The notes below the pieces were generated by a model. The model saw only the letters and a list, made by a program, of their open reading frames with translations. It did not search any database and had not been told where the DNA came from. A stretch of 64,000 bases of DNA from Polyporus tsugae (taxonomy: Eukaryota; Basidiomycota; Agaricomycetes; Polyporales; Polyporaceae), in NCBI GenBank assembly GCA_024305745.1, contig JAHRBS010000007.1:1054001-1118000 (forward strand). The letters run 5' to 3'. The translations under genes and the position numbers were made by a program. Below are positions 1 through 11,796 of the stretch, in pieces (the stretch's first letter is position 1; each line of letters begins with the position of its first letter).

Positions 1-288
1 TACGTAGTCCTCGTACATCTTCTTCTCCGTGGTTGGTTTCTCCATGTTCGTAAACGGATTGGCGGGCTTACGACGGGCATTCTTGCCAGCCGGAGGAGTC
101 GGTTCAGGAACGCAGAGCTCGAGGAACTTTTCGGGTTCGACGACCAAGGAGACGTTCAACATGTCGTGGCGCAGTTCACGGTGGTTTTCTTTGCGAGTGA
201 GCTTGGCGTTGGAGAGCGGCGCCTTAGCGACGAGGTGAGCCTTTAGAGGAGAGTCAGAGCCAGGAGCATTGGATAGAGTGCGACTCAT
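1..288 (-). CDS. Partial gene at left edge, possibly N-terminus of a fungal FunK1-type kinase
   Basis: An open frame runs from an ATG at 288 down through position 1 without a stop, giving 96 residues that begin MSRTLSNAPGSDSPLKAHLV and leave the window open. The stretch with KLTRKENHRELRHDM, then VEPEKFLELCVPEP, a basic ARRKPANPF patch and EKKMYEDYV resembles from memory the N-terminal lead of Agaricomycete FunK1 proteins (a short helix, a phrase like EKFL..FVP, a basic patch, then a K.MY motif). The kinase core is outside the window, so this is a guess. No intron is needed in the visible part. The 1.2 kb upstream holds no gene I can support, so the promoter is probably there. Confidence 0.4.
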   Translation of the reverse strand, partial: MSRTLSNAPGSDSPLKAHLVAKAPLSNAKLTRKENHRELRHDMLNVSLVVEPEKFLELCVPEPTPPAGKNARRKPANPFTNMEKPTTEKKMYEDYV

Positions 289-1509
289 ATCAGAGAGTGC
301 AGCGGTTAGGGCAACGGGGAAGTAGTAGTTGGAAACTGACGATGAGAAATGAACACATACCGGTAGGGTGTTTTATAGCAGAACAGGAGAGCCACGTTTT
401 TGCAAGTGTCCTTCCAAAACGAACTCAGCCAAGGCAGAGAAAGAGGGAACAATGAAAGACCAAGTGACGCCGGTGGTGGCCGTTGAGAACCAACCAGGAA
501 ATGTTAAGCGCCAGCAAGCGGTGGCACCAACTTGAAGTCGTGACATGCCCATTAGCGCTTTCCCTACACAGTGTCTCCACCTGGCACTGTGTCTCAACTC
601 CCTTTTTCTTTTTTTCTACAGCCTGCATCCGATCGCAAACAAATCCATCCGATCTACTCACCGTGCAGTTATACCTAACCATAATCCAAGGAAAGGAAGG
701 TAAGTACAAGTCTTCAAGGAGTGACGGTCGGCCGGAATCAGTGGCAGTGCAATGGAAGGTGCCGCCTGTGACTCACTTCAATCCAAGCCTGTTGAATTTC
801 CGAATGCCATGGCTGCCGGGGCCTCACCGCGATATATGATACTAATCATGTTCAGATGCTCAGATTATCAAGTGAGGCTTTTGGACTGCCGTTGGATGTT
901 GCTTTTGTTCCTATTCAGCTGCGGTGATCAGCTCAGTTCCAACTTGTTGTCCGAGTCACTGGTCAGCCTGCCATAGCACACCCGGGCCGCCGCCGCGCCG
1001 GTCTTCCACTCCAAGTTTGGTAAACCGTAATCTGGACCTCATAATATATCTGCAGGAGTGATATATATTTGAACTGAAGATGTGCAGCATTACCTGGATA
1101 ATGGCGCCCTTCCCGCGACATCCAACACTGAATGGCTTCCTGAGATGGGGACGGTTAGCATCGCAGAATCGAGCATCATACTATACGATTAGAGGTTATA
1201 TGTCAGTGTTCTACTTATCTTGTGCCACTGTATTGATATTTTCAGAGAGACTGAAGGATATTTGCCGACATAATAGATTCGGGGTGAGAGGGTGCCACAG
1301 TACGAGTTGGCAGTCGGAATACAGTATTCAATCGAGAGCGTTACCCATTATTGGCCCGGCTAACGCCGACGGGCGCCACAGCAACTGGGGGATAAATTGA
1401 GCGCTGAGCCTCACTCAGGAGGATTTTAACTTGAACGTCAACCCCACCATCCCCGCCGTTCATACACTCGTACTAAACAACCAACAGCTCATCTACATAT
1501 ATATCGGTC
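289..1509. other. Intergenic stretch, no supported gene
   Basis: Short frames exist on both strands but none shows a domain or a consistent exon structure. A pyrimidine tract followed by CTACAG (about 600-620) looks like a splice acceptor but has no matching coding frame. The stretch lies between divergent genes and probably holds both promoters. Confidence 0.5.
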
Positions 1510-2553
1510 ATGGATGACAGAGTCACTTCGGGACCTATCTTTGCTGCGGACATCTGCGACCATTGCGGCTGGGGATCACAGAAGCCGAAGCTATGCACAG
1601 GATACAAAGTTATGAAGTACTGTAATAGGGAGTGCCAGAAGGCAGCTTGGAAGAAACACAGGTAAGTAACTCACCCGCTCATCCGTGAACTGTATATCTC
1701 ACAGGCATTTTAGGATAATGTGTCGGTCTGCACCTCCCAGCGACATGCCGTTAAGCCCGACCGATATAGGGTACTCGACCCCTATGACCGCGGGCGACGC
1801 ACTTCACAAGTGGCACATCATCCATCAGTGGTCCCTCAACGCTATTGGAGATGCCATTATACACCTTCATGGTGGAATAGACGCTCTGTTGGGTCCGGGG
1901 TGCGGCAAACGCTTGTATTCACCGTGAGAGCGGTCGAGAGCAGCGAGAATGGAGGAAATCCCGCCAAGGCGTTTAAGCTCTCAAACATCAGCATCGTGGA
2001 GAGCGAAGACCACTACGCCGTCGCTGAACGTAGCGAAGAGATGCAGAAACGTTGCGACGACTTTACCGCGCAGTTGAGGAGCGGTGGAGTCTTCTTCATG
2101 GACCGCACTTTCGCGGGGATGTTCTGCGCCGCCTATGTCGTAGCCGGGACCGGCGTCGTCAACCACGAGCGGCTTGCGTTACACCGTCTTCCACTCCGGC
2201 ACGTCCCGGACGACCTCAAAGACACGCGGACCCGCCGTGCTCTGGCGCAGTCTGTCGAGTTTCTGAGCACATTTATTGTCGTACTTCGGTACCAGGAAAA
2301 CGACGCCCGTGCGGAGCCTGAGCGCGGCCGCTACGTGCGTACTAGAGGATCCTGGAAGTTTCAGCCTCTCCCAGACGATCAGTGGGTGCTCCTAGTGCTC
2401 TCAGGCAACGGGAACGGAGAGATGGTGCCTAGGACGGAGTTGACCCCACGAGAGATGCTGACACTCTTCGATGCTCGCGGTTCTGCCTTAACTGTAAGGG
2501 TAAGCTGCCGTAACCCATCACATCCCAGGAAAGAAGCTAACACCTCCCACTGA
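1510..2553 (+). CDS. MYND zinc-finger protein with a frame break
   Basis: Exon 1 (1510-1661) starts at the ATG giving MDDRVTSGPI and carries a MYND-type finger: CDHCG, LC, YCNRECQ and W..H in the usual spacing. The intron is 1662-1704 (an alternative in-frame acceptor lies 9 nt on). Exon 2 continues with DALHKWHIIHQWSLN and HLHGG, phrases typical of Agaricomycete MYND proteins, but that frame stops at 1925-1927. The rest of the protein (NPAKAFKLSNISIVESEDHY and onward to 2553) is in the +1 frame, open from upstream of the break. The switch falls in the G-rich run at 1891-1900, where one missing G would account for it. No intron can mend it. It is therefore a recent pseudogene or a one-base sequence error. 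The last codons may include one more short intron (around 2495-2530). Function beyond a protein-interaction finger is unknown. Confidence 0.65.
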
Positions 2554-3374
2554 AGAACCTGGGAGGCTGATCTGGTACATATTGTAGTGGCCAGTCATCG
2601 GACATTTCGGCTTTCCCTCTCACCTATACCTTCGCATACCGTGACATTTTGTCGACTCCAGTATTACGAGGAACAATGGATAATGGATTTCTACCAAGTT
2701 GACATGAGTAGTGTCACAAGTCCGCTGCGGGTCATGTTTGTTCTGTCGACGTTATTATCATCCTTACTTATCGGGATTGGAAGCAGTAAGTACTCTCTAT
2801 TATGCACTCTCAAGACTCATAGGCGCCTACTTACGTCCGTTGTTTATACGGAAGCTACTAGGGGCCGTAGAGGCGCTTGACATACTGTAGTACTACTCTC
2901 TCCACCACTGAGCCCTGCGTCTGTCAACGTCAACCATGTCGACAGTCGCTCTCGTCCAAGGAAAATCTCCCCATTTTATCGGTGCATGAACTACCTTTGG
3001 ATACAGACCGCCATATTCTAAGGTGTGGGCTTCCGTGTAGTGTCGGATGATCGCTTTCGGGAACGAGATTGTCCCGTTTATGTAGTACTAATGGCTCCAC
3101 GCTCTTCCGCCCCATTAGACCCCAAACCTGCGTCCCCGTCTCCAAAAATCTTCGTCGATCGAGCCTAGAGGTAATGGCACAGAGGCTGAACTCGATATTT
3201 GAAGCCACTTTCCGTACGTCCCAAGCTCAGCCAGGCTACTCCGCAACGCCGCACTCCACGCCATCCCAGAGATAAAAGGCGCGAGGACTTGAGGCTTAAG
3301 ACCCTCACACCCCTCCTCTACTCTCGCATATCGTGTATACCTTTGCGAACTTAACGCCTCATCGTCCTTACACA
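2554..3374. other. Intergenic stretch, no supported gene
   Basis: Several short overlapping frames lie here on both strands, none with a recognisable motif or a convincing splice pattern. It probably holds the 3' end of the MYND gene and the promoter of the DUF6593 gene. Confidence 0.5.
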
Positions 3375-4140
3375 ATGCTCCCCGTTGAAATACCAACCAC
3401 CATGCGTCTCTACTTCACCCGCAACGACCCCGAGCACACCATCCTCATGTCCGGCAACGGCACCATCCACTACGAGGTCGACACCGTCAAGCCGGCGAAG
3501 TTCTCCGCGCCCACGCTGTGCATCTCGCGCCCGCCGGGCCTGGGCGTCGACGGCGACACCTTCGTCGCCGAGGTGCAGTGGCGGCGCGGTCTGCACCACC
3601 CCGTCGTGCGGAGCCACATCTTCGACGGCACCGAGTTTCTGGAGATCGAAGTGCGCGACTTCCTCTTCAAGATCGGGCGGCACCGGTCGCAGTGAGTCTT
3701 TCACGCTCATGCTTCGGTACGGTGGGGGAGGCTGACCGCGATCCTAGCACACGGTACTTCCTGGGCAACGACGAGGAACAATACATGTGGAAGCCCGTCA
3801 AGGGCGTTGGATACGTCGTACGTCCGCTCGCGCTCACTCATGCTCGCATGCTAACCGAATGCATTCGCATTTGCAGCTCTACCACTGCAAGACGCGCCGC
3901 GAGATCGCGCGGCCGCTGCAGGAGATGGTGACGGAAGGCTTCTTCAGGGGCCAGAAGAAGTACTGCCTGGCCGTCGAGCCGACGACGCTCGACATCGACG
4001 TGGTCGTCCTCACGTTCATCATCATGGAGAAGCGGAGGCGAGACCGCGTCACCGCCGACTGCATGAAGTTGCGGAACCAAGACGAAGACGTCACCGCCGA
4101 AGGCGGCTGCGAGACCGAGATGTCGGGGGGCACCATGTAG
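3375..4140 (+). CDS. DUF6593-domain protein
   Basis: Three exons, 3375-3691, 3748-3817 and 3877-4140, join in frame through two GT-AG introns and encode about 216 residues. The N-terminal phrase MRLYFTRNDPEHTILMSGNG followed by a YEVDT strand is the signature start of the DUF6593 family, a beta-rich fold that is widespread in Agaricomycetes and reminiscent of Tubby/LURP-type barrels. Further strands include EFLEIEVRDFLFKIGR and YFLGNDEEQYMWKP. The last exon has the conserved block TLDIDVVVLTFIIMEKRRRD, usual at the end of the domain, then an acidic polar tail. No signal peptide or membrane segment is seen. The biochemical role of the family is not established. I take the ATG at 3375, since the frame continues upstream without another clear start context. 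Confidence 0.75.
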
Positions 4141-4518
4141 TAGATGCCGCGTCAGCTACTCGTCACCGGTGTTGCTGTCAGCCTGTCCGTATGCCGTCCG
4201 ACGTTCTCGGCTATACCCTGCGTGCTGTACCTTGGACTCCAGTTTACTGTCTGCTGCTATTTCTTGGACTCTGCTCGGACATGACAGACCTCTCTCCCGT
4301 CTGTATGCTCCGGTTTGAACAGTACGTCGGTTCGAAAGTCGCTGGGGAGGGAAGAATGTAGAGCTCCATTCTCTGTAATCTCGTCTTTTCGGACAGTGTT
4401 GGGTAGAGTGTCGCAATGATACAGTTTTTTCGCTGCCGCATGATGAACCCAATAACAAGGTCTAATTCTACAACATGTCAGATAGTCTGCTTCCGATTGA
4501 TCACGCATCCCTATATCC

Positions 4519-6153
4519 CTATGCTGCCTGCTCAGCTCCAGCTTTGCTCTTGCCGAACGTGGGTTCGATCTTCCGGCTGCCGTCCATGAACGCCTTGATG
4601 TCTTCTTCGTTGACGGCTGCTCTCCGCTGCATGGGAACATGAGTGGTAGATTCGTTACATGGAAAGAAAGGAGGAGAACATACGTCTTGGAAGTCCTTCA
4701 CGAAGTCCTGGAGGATCTTTATGCATTTCGCCTTCAGCTCGCCCGTGAGCAACCGGCCCGCGCGGTATTCCTAGGTTCGCGTCATTAGCTCAAACCGTCC
4801 GTACGCGAAGCCGCATCAGCCGAGCAGCACGCACCTCTCCCATCTTCTTCAGCTCCTCGTCATCGTCGAGGAAGAACCCGAGATACTGGTACGCCACGTC
4901 CACGTCCGGGTTCCCCCCAAGCCGCCTGTGCTCCTCGACGGTCTCCTGCCCGCCCGAGAACCCGTGCTTGTTGACCTTGTTCTTGATCTGGTTGGGCGTG
5001 TCGTTCATGTAGATGCTCGAGTTCACGTCCGACGCGCTCATCTTCGTCTGCGGGCCCTGGAGCGCGGGGAAGAACTTGGCGTGGATGAGCGCGGGCTTAG
5101 GGTACTTGAGCTTCACGGCGACGTCGCGCGTGAGCCGGAAGTACGGATCCTGGTCGATCGCGCACGGGATGAGGCACGGGATGTTGGACGCGCTGCCGAA
5201 GATTTGGGGGAAGGAGTTGGAGAAGGAGGGCGCGGCTTGGATGGACGCGAAGTGGATCTTGCCGATGTTGTCGCTGTATGCGCATTATGCGGTGCAAGGT
5301 GGTGTTGGGATATCCGGTCAGCCTGATGCACAGGATAGGGATGCACGGACGGGGGATAAGAGCAGACGTACGAGTCGTTGAACCCGAATGTCGCCTTGGC
5401 CTGGTTGATGGTTATCTGGCGGGAGATCTTGGAGACGTTGCGGTAGAAGGCCCCGCCGACGAAGTCGTAGTCGCTAAAGATGAACGTCTTCTCCAGCTTG
5501 AAACCAACGGCGATGATGTCCCGCGCGTTCCGCCTCGCGAACTCGTACGTCTGCTCTACCTTGAGTTCGTGCTTGAACAGGAACTTCTCATCGTCCGTCA
5601 GCTGGACCACCAGCGGGACGTCGAACACGTCCTGCAACCACCTTTACGCCAGCCTTCATTAGCACCCCGAGTCCCGACCTAGGCATATGCCCGCCTCCCG
5701 CATAGTCCAAGTAAGAGAAAGTGCTCACTTGGTGAAAACGAACGGAACCATATGCCCCAAGTGCATCGAGTCACTGCTCGGCCCGCGCCCAGTATACAGG
5801 AAGAACGGCTTGCCCTGCTCATAGCGATCGAGGATGCTGTTGAGGTCGCGATGGGAAAAGAACATGCCCCGGCGGAGGAAGACGTGCGGCCGGTGGCCCG
5901 TAAGCCTCTCGAACCGTTCTAGGAGCTCCGGCTCGATCTTCCTCGTCCCGAACTGCACGAGCAGCTTCTCGTAGTCGATCGCCTGCTGCTTGCCGTCCTC
6001 CGTCACGCCGCCCTGGACGTCCCAGGGCGTGATGACCTGCTCGTGCGCCTCGGTCGCCGTCGGCGCGGGCTTCACCGCCGCTGGGGGGACGCCGTCGGCT
6101 TGTTCGGGGTGTGGGGGGACGGTCGAGCCTTCCTTGGCTGGCTCGGGGGACAT
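4519..6153 (-). CDS. WRS1: Tryptophanyl-tRNA synthetase, cytoplasmic
   Basis: Class I aminoacyl-tRNA synthetase that charges tRNA-Trp with tryptophan in the cytosol. Five exons (6153-5729, 5641-5372, 5273-4835, 4770-4684, 4626-4519) join with exact phase into 442 residues, the normal length for the eukaryotic enzyme. The first signature appears as HLGH (residues 131-134, in [12 protein letters not shown]) and the second as KMSAS (about 309-313). The preceding [17 protein letters not shown] and [17 protein letters not shown] blocks are characteristic of TrpRS. The N-terminal about 40 residues are a Pro/Ala/Glu-rich extension with no mitochondrial targeting character, so this is the cytosolic form. 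A TATAAAAG box lies 140 bp upstream. Introns are 43-102 nt. The neighbour on the same strand is the TBP gene; no functional link is implied. Confidence 0.95.
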
Positions 6154-6291
6154 GGTGGTGGAGGCGGAAGGGTGCTAGGACGCCAGCGACGGTGACTCGA
6201 GTGCAGATGATGATTCCTCGGAGGAAAGTTCAATATGCATGATCGCTCTGGTTATCTCCCTCTCAGATCGGTTTCTCGAGAGATCAAGCAG

Positions 6292-6299
6292 CTTTTATA
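6292..6299 (-). promoter_or_regulatory. Candidate TATA box of the TrpRS gene
   Basis: Reads TATAAAAG on the minus strand, about 140 bp upstream of the TrpRS start codon at 6153. Position and sequence fit a fungal core promoter element; not tested. Confidence 0.45.
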
Positions 6300-6753
6300 T
6301 CTTATCTACATATGCTCACCTCCCCGACACACGGCCGACGGTACTTACCAATTGCTCACCGCGGATTGACAGTCAATAGCAAAAGTGTATGTATGGTTAC
6401 AACAAGATAATGATACTTGGTATTGCGCAAATGAACTGTAATCGCTAATTGTATTGATGTATAAGTACAGATTGCTACACCGAAACGCAATAAGGGGTTT
6501 GCTATGTACGTGAGTATGAGGCCCGTAAAGTAGGTTGTATACCGCAAGAGAACGTGGGAGGGTGGTACAGAGGACAAGACATCAGCGTCAGAGCCGTCCG
6601 AAATTTTCTATCACTGCGCCCCAGGCCCCCTCCGCCAATCCACCAAATTCGCTGCACCCATGGGCAGCATACACGACCGGATGATTAAGACATGTGGTGG
6701 TTGGCGAGGGAGGGCGCGCCGACAAACAACGCTGTCGTCGTCGGTGGGCACGA

Positions 6754-7920
6754 TCACGGCTTGCGGAATTCGACAAGCACAGTGTAAATCGTGTTGAACG
6801 CAGTATAGATCTCTTCGCGGACCTGAACGGCCAGCGGCGAGACGAGGTCAGCATGCATGTACGTATCCAAACTTCACTCATGGCCATCTCCAGAAGGGTT
6901 CTGCGGAAACGACGAATGGAATAGGAAGGAAACAAACCTTTGCGCCAGTCAACACGATCTTGCCAGACACGAAGATCAGAAGTACGACCTTCGGCTTGAT
7001 CATACGGTAGATTAGACCAGGGAAAAGCTGAAAGAGGCTGACTCAGCAACAAAGTAACACTAGTCAAGGCAGGACAACGTACCTCAGGTTCGTAAGAGCT
7101 GAACTGTCCGTGGCTGTACGCAAGACCCTCGAGACGGATGGGGAACTTGACGTCGCACGAGCCGACGATGTTCTGGATCTTGAACTCTGAGAACTTCGCG
7201 TCGAACCCGAGCTTCTGCACGATGCGCGCGTACTTGCGCGACGCGAGGCGCGAATCGTCCTCGGACTTGGCGCCGGTCACGACCATCTTGCCCGACGCGA
7301 AGATGAGCGCAGTCGTCTTCGGGTCACGGATACGCATGATGACGGCGGCGAAACGCTGTAAAGATAGCACGACGGAGGGAAGTCCGACGGCTACACGATC
7401 AGAAGCATGGGATACGAACCTTGGGGTTGTACTCTGCGTTCCTAGCGTGGAGCGCGATCGTCTTCAGGTCCAGGCGACAGTCTAGGTTGACCGTCGCGAC
7501 GATGTTCTGGAGCGTCGGAACGATGCCGTCGACCGCGGTGATGTGCTGCTGCTCGAGCGTGAGGGGCGCGGGCGTGGCAGGAATGGTGGAGGGTGGTGAC
7601 GAGGGACCAGCGACCGCGTTGATCGGACTGGCAATGGTGGGGGATTGGGACTGCTGCTGCGACTGGGCAGGCTGGGCAGTTTGTGTGGGTTGCGAAGGAT
7701 ATGCAGGAGCGGGACCGGGGAGGGCAAGACCCGTCGGTCCGGGGAGGTAAGGATTGGAGGGATACGGAAGCGCGAGGCCAGCATTGTTCTGCTGGGGTTG
7801 TTGGGGCTGTGGCTGGGACTGCTGGTACGGTTGTGGCTGGCTCTGCTGGTACTGTTGCGTTTGCGCGGGGTGCGCGGTGGGGCGGAAGCCGACCTGGCGG
7901 GACTGGAGAGCGAAGGACAT
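6754..7920 (-). CDS. SPT15: TATA-binding protein (TBP)
   Basis: General transcription factor that binds the TATA element as the core of TFIID and also serves Pol I and Pol III. Four exons (7920-7420, 7355-7083, 7027-6938, 6822-6754) give 310 residues. Residues 1 to about 131 are a Gln/Pro-rich low-complexity tail ([20 protein letters not shown]) and residues 132-310 are the saddle core made of two direct repeats, from [20 protein letters not shown] to the end of the second repeat at [10 protein letters not shown]. Diagnostic strands [40 protein letters not shown] and [20 protein letters not shown] are intact. The core has the classic 179-residue length; the N-terminal tail is longer than in budding yeast. 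A TATATAAG motif lies about 90 bp upstream. Confidence 0.97.
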
Positions 7921-8007
7921 GGGGAGGCAGAAGAAACCAGCAAAATTCAACCGTGGGAAAAAGCAGTGCGCGGGGCAGGAGGAGCGAACCGGGTTCTGTC
8001 TCCCGCC

Positions 8008-8015
8008 CTTATATA
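8008..8015 (-). promoter_or_regulatory. Candidate TATA box of the TBP gene
   Basis: TATATAAG on the minus strand, about 90 bp upstream of the TBP start codon. This leaves open that TBP acts at its own promoter. Assigned by position and consensus only. Confidence 0.45.
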
Positions 8016-8636
8016 CAACATTATTCAAGCTCCGCCCCAATTTCCCGATCATTTATAATCATCTGCCAGCCCTTATCATGACTCATTCCGGTGCTTTCTG
8101 ACGGACCTCACAACAATCGCCACGTCGACGTCGGGCCTCTCTACTCCATCCGTACCCCTCCGCTCCTTTGACGACATTCAGGCCTTTGGAGTCGACATTC
8201 GTGGGTTGGCATCGATATATGCTCTTGTGCGTCCTCGCAACGATACTGGAGAGAGACTGGGGTGGCTGGGCGGGAGGAAACAGTTGATTGTGCGGTGGCT
8301 GGCGCTGGGTTGACGACAATGGGCTTCTGGTCGGCTTCGGTATCAGCGCTCCCTAGTATCGCTCCCAAATGAGGTCTGCGGCTCTCAGCCTCGTTGCCTT
8401 CTCTCATATGTGCTTCTCCCTTTGTCCTGCGATGTCCTCGCCTCCAGCGCCAATCCACTACTGTGCCACTCGTCGTGACGTGCAGTGGCGCGGGGTAGAG
8501 GGTAAGGTGTCCATGTAATTACTAGGGTACAGCACAATACACATTAGATAGGGCTATAAAGTTATCCATCTACAGCGCGCGTCCAAACGGTGAGGGAGAA
8601 AGCTGCGAACGAAGGATGGCGATACTCAGCGTCCGC
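8016..8636. other. Intergenic stretch, no supported gene
   Basis: Lies between the TBP promoter and the 3' end of the next minus-strand gene. Only short frames without motifs or splice logic are present. Confidence 0.5.
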
Positions 8637-10185
8637 TCAATCAAACTCAAGAATGTCCCTGGGCTCCTCGGCGACAGAAACATGCCGCAATAGCGGGTCC
8701 AATGATGCCAACTCGTCCTTGATCCCTGTGCGCGCGCAATCGTCCAGCTCCTTCAGCATTATCGCGATCAGCTTCTGCAGTGCGCGCATCGACAGATGGT
8801 GGTTGCAACGGCCGGAAGATGGAGATGAGGGATGCAATGAGAGAGATGCACGGGCGGACGAATGGAAGCTGTGGTGATCCACGCACCTTGAGTTTGTGGT
8901 CGATTTGCCGTATCGTGTCCCCGAGCGCGGTCGTCCAGCTCGGTGGCGGGCTCCCCGGGCCACCACCGTATATTGAGTTCGGCGTAGTGGCCGCGCCGAG
9001 CCCTGAGGCGTGCGCGATCCCCCAGAGGCTGCTGTCGGTATCGTTGATGGAAGCAGCCTCGGCACCTGAGAATAAATAGGATACACCGGGGTGGGGTGAG
9101 AGAAGTCCCAGGGGGCCCATCATACTGTGGCCCGAGTTCGAGAATGGGGAAGGGCCGAGGATTTTGGAGACTTTGTTGTAAAGCTCGGAAAGGACGTCAA
9201 GAAGGGAGAGAAGGGTCTGGTGGTAATCGAGGGAGAAAGGCTACTCGCGTGCATTGAGTCGCCTTCAGAGTCCGAGATGGTAGGGAAGGACGTACAACGT
9301 GGGGAAGAGACATGTAAGCCTCGGAAGGATCGGTGTACGCCAGGGCATATTCTGCACCTGGTGGACGTTTGGTGCCGGTCCTTGTCTTGAATAATCGCTG
9401 CTGATGTATGTACGAGCTGTAGCGAGGTGAATACGGGCAAGAAGGGAAACAAAACGTACTATACGATATTTATCGGTCTCCTCCTTCAACAAATCGTATT
9501 CAGTCAAAACATTTGAGAGTCCTCTTAGCAGGTCTTGAGGCTCCTTGACGTCGAACTGGTTTGCTAACGCCATACCAAGGACGGCGAATCGGTATGTCCT
9601 GAACTGGAGCTGTCTGGCGTACGCGTCCAAGGAGAGGGGACAACACTCACCGTTGCTTCATCGCGGCATTGCTGAATGCTCTGTCTAGCTCTACACGCGT
9701 GACCATAATGGTATGGAACCAATGGCTTCGCCTGAGGGGTGTACGCGCCGTCTCCGGTCGGCGGATGTGTCGTAACGCTGGGAGATATACGCGACGCACC
9801 CTTCGTGGACATTCCGCAAGTACGTCAAGGTGATGATCCTCTTCTTCACCAACTCTCTCAGGAACTCCACGGACGTGCCTTGGGGGATGTTCCCGTTCGT
9901 CTGGATCGACGCCGAGTTGACTCCGTCGCTGTGGAGCGACTGGACGTCCCATTCGCGCGGCATTGTCGCTGTCGTCGGCGTGGGCAACGCAGACGGGTAC
10001 GGAAGGCTGGGCGTGGACGCTCCCGAGCTTGCGGGGAAGGATGATGGGGGTGCGCCGCCAGCCACGGGGTTGGCGGCGGCCTTGAAGCCACTGAGGAGGT
10101 TCTGTGCAGAGGACTTGCGCCGCATGGCAGGTCTGGGGGCTTCTGCGATGGGCGCCATGGACATAACGGTGTTGAAGGCGGCCAT
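8637..10185 (-). CDS. Conserved fungal protein of unknown function
   Basis: Six exons (10185-9800, 9731-9651, 9598-9460, 9397-9296, 9240-8887, 8774-8637) close exactly in phase to 399 residues. The first about 95 residues are Ser/Pro/Ala-rich and disordered. The middle is helical with a well-formed core (SVEFLRELVKKRIITLTYLR, RSHWFHTIMVTRVELDRAF, EPQDLLRGLSNVLTEYDLLK), then a basic loop, then a helix LLSLLDVLSELYNKVSKILG. A Ser/Gly-rich linker leads to a terminal helix with KLIAIMLKELDDCARTGIKD. No signal peptide, membrane segment or catalytic motif is seen. The exact splice phases and strong helical periodicity argue for a real, conserved cytoplasmic or nuclear protein, but I do not recognise the family. 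The start at 10185 (MAAFNTVMS) is preferred over a more distal in-frame ATG near 10281. Confidence 0.75.
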
Positions 10186-10542
10186 GCTAATGCTCTCTTG
10201 AGCGCGTGGAAACCTCGCCTGGCGGCGGAAGTGATGGGATGCTAAGGTCTGAAACAACCTGCTCAGTGTTCGGATGCCCACTAGCGATTATTGTTTTCAA
10301 TAAGTACGGCTGGCGCCGGCCGCCGTGGGCTAAACATTTACACAAAACTCTGTTCTATCATACTTGATCATCATTTACCCCTGTTCTTACTCGCTAATTC
10401 CCCGATAAACGCGGTAACCTTACCGTTCGTAATCTAATCAACGATCGCGTCTTGTGGTCCATCTTTCTTTAGCGTTGGGCATTGTCGTCTTCCTCCATCT
10501 CATCCCAGACCCCGTCCTTGCTGTACGATAGAGTCATCCACC

Positions 10543-11174
10543 ATGGGAGACATACAAGCCATTGCAAAGCAATTCACCGACTTCTACTACTCCACTTTCG
10601 ACGCAAATCGCGCGGGTCTCCAGGGTCTCTACGTACGTCCTCCGCTACCCCTTCTTTACCCGCAAATATTTCTGATCGATGCTTTTCATTCCGCATAGCG
10701 CGATGTGTCCATGCTGAGCTGGGAGGGATCACCACTCGTGGGTGCCGCTAGCATCACGGAGAAGCTTGTGGTGAGCCTTTGTCTCGATCTCCTCTTACCC
10801 CCCATCACATTCGCTGACTTCCGAGAACCTCCTCCAGAACCTGCCCTTCCAGAAGGTGCAGCACAAAGTCACCACCCTCGACGCACAGCCGTCGTCCCCG
10901 AACATTGCAAGCTTGATCGTCAGCGTTACGGGCCTCCTCGTCGTACGTCGGACATCTTGAGCATCGGAGCGGCCCTGACCGTCTCCTCCTACCGCGTGCC
11001 ACAGGTCGACGACAGCCCGAACCCGTTGCAATACAGCCAGATATTCCACCTCATACCCGAGGGTGGCAGCTACTACGTGTAAGTACTCACCGCGACCCCT
11101 ACACCTGCTTCATTCCGTCGTCTGATGCGCCGGTCCCCAGGTACAATGACATCTTCCGCCTCAACTACGCGTAA
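10543..11174 (+). CDS. NTF2: Nuclear transport factor 2
   Basis: Small dimeric carrier that imports Ran-GDP into the nucleus through FG-nucleoporins. Five exons (10543-10632, 10699-10770, 10838-10942, 11005-11078, 11141-11174) encode 124 residues, the standard length. The start MGDIQAIAKQFTDFYYSTFD, the block YRDVSMLSWEG, the strand LPFQKVQHKVTTLDAQPS, the core SLIVSVTGLLVVDD (VTG.L.VDD is diagnostic) and the end YSQIFHLIPEGGSYYVYNDI are all typical NTF2. All introns are short (62-67 nt) GT-AG. Nothing is missing. Confidence 0.97.
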
Positions 11175-11796
11175 TACGACACACGACCGGGAGTACTATG
11201 TCAACACAACGAAGAGGAGAAGCAGTTTCGATCGGTGTAGGACGATGGGCAGGATGCTTAGGGGAGAAGTTGTACCTCATAGTTTGTCATCTATAATGCG
11301 ATCCACGGCCATCTCGTACTCTCTCTTCCCTCCAAGTCCGCACACGTTGCGCCCTGTTGCAGCCCGCGTGCATGCGCCTCCGAGGTCACTCGGAGGGGAT
11401 GCCGCTATTATTGCCAATGCGAAGTGCAAACTTACGCAACCCCGCCGTCCGCGCCGGCGCTCCGCGCTCAGCAGCCTCTTCTCTCTTCTGCCTCGAGATC
11501 TTTTTTCGTCGAAGCGTTCCTCAAGGCTGAGCGCTGAGCACGCAGCTTGTATCGCACGGAGCCTGTCAACGGCCATGTAGATCACACACCTCTGGCCTCT
11601 ACGTAACCCCCTCAACAAGATCCGGACGGGAGTGCCACCCATGACTAGTAGTCGAACGCACGAGTCAGGCTGCATAGACGGGCTCCGTGCGTGGCTGCGG
11701 CGCGCTATACCCACAAAACGTACAAAAGGCTCGAATGGAGGCCGTCCAGGCGCACCGACACAGAACATATCCATATCTACACCCTTCAACATCACG
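11175..11796. other. Intergenic stretch, no supported gene
   Basis: Separates the tandem NTF2 and LOG genes. Overlapping frames on both strands lack motifs. An in-frame ATG at 11632 could extend the LOG protein N-terminally, but the added residues look non-conserved. Confidence 0.45.

Noticed and set aside
2930..3396. Overlapping minus-strand frames of about 90 codons
   Set aside because: No domain, and they overlap the 5' part of the DUF6593 gene on the other strand.
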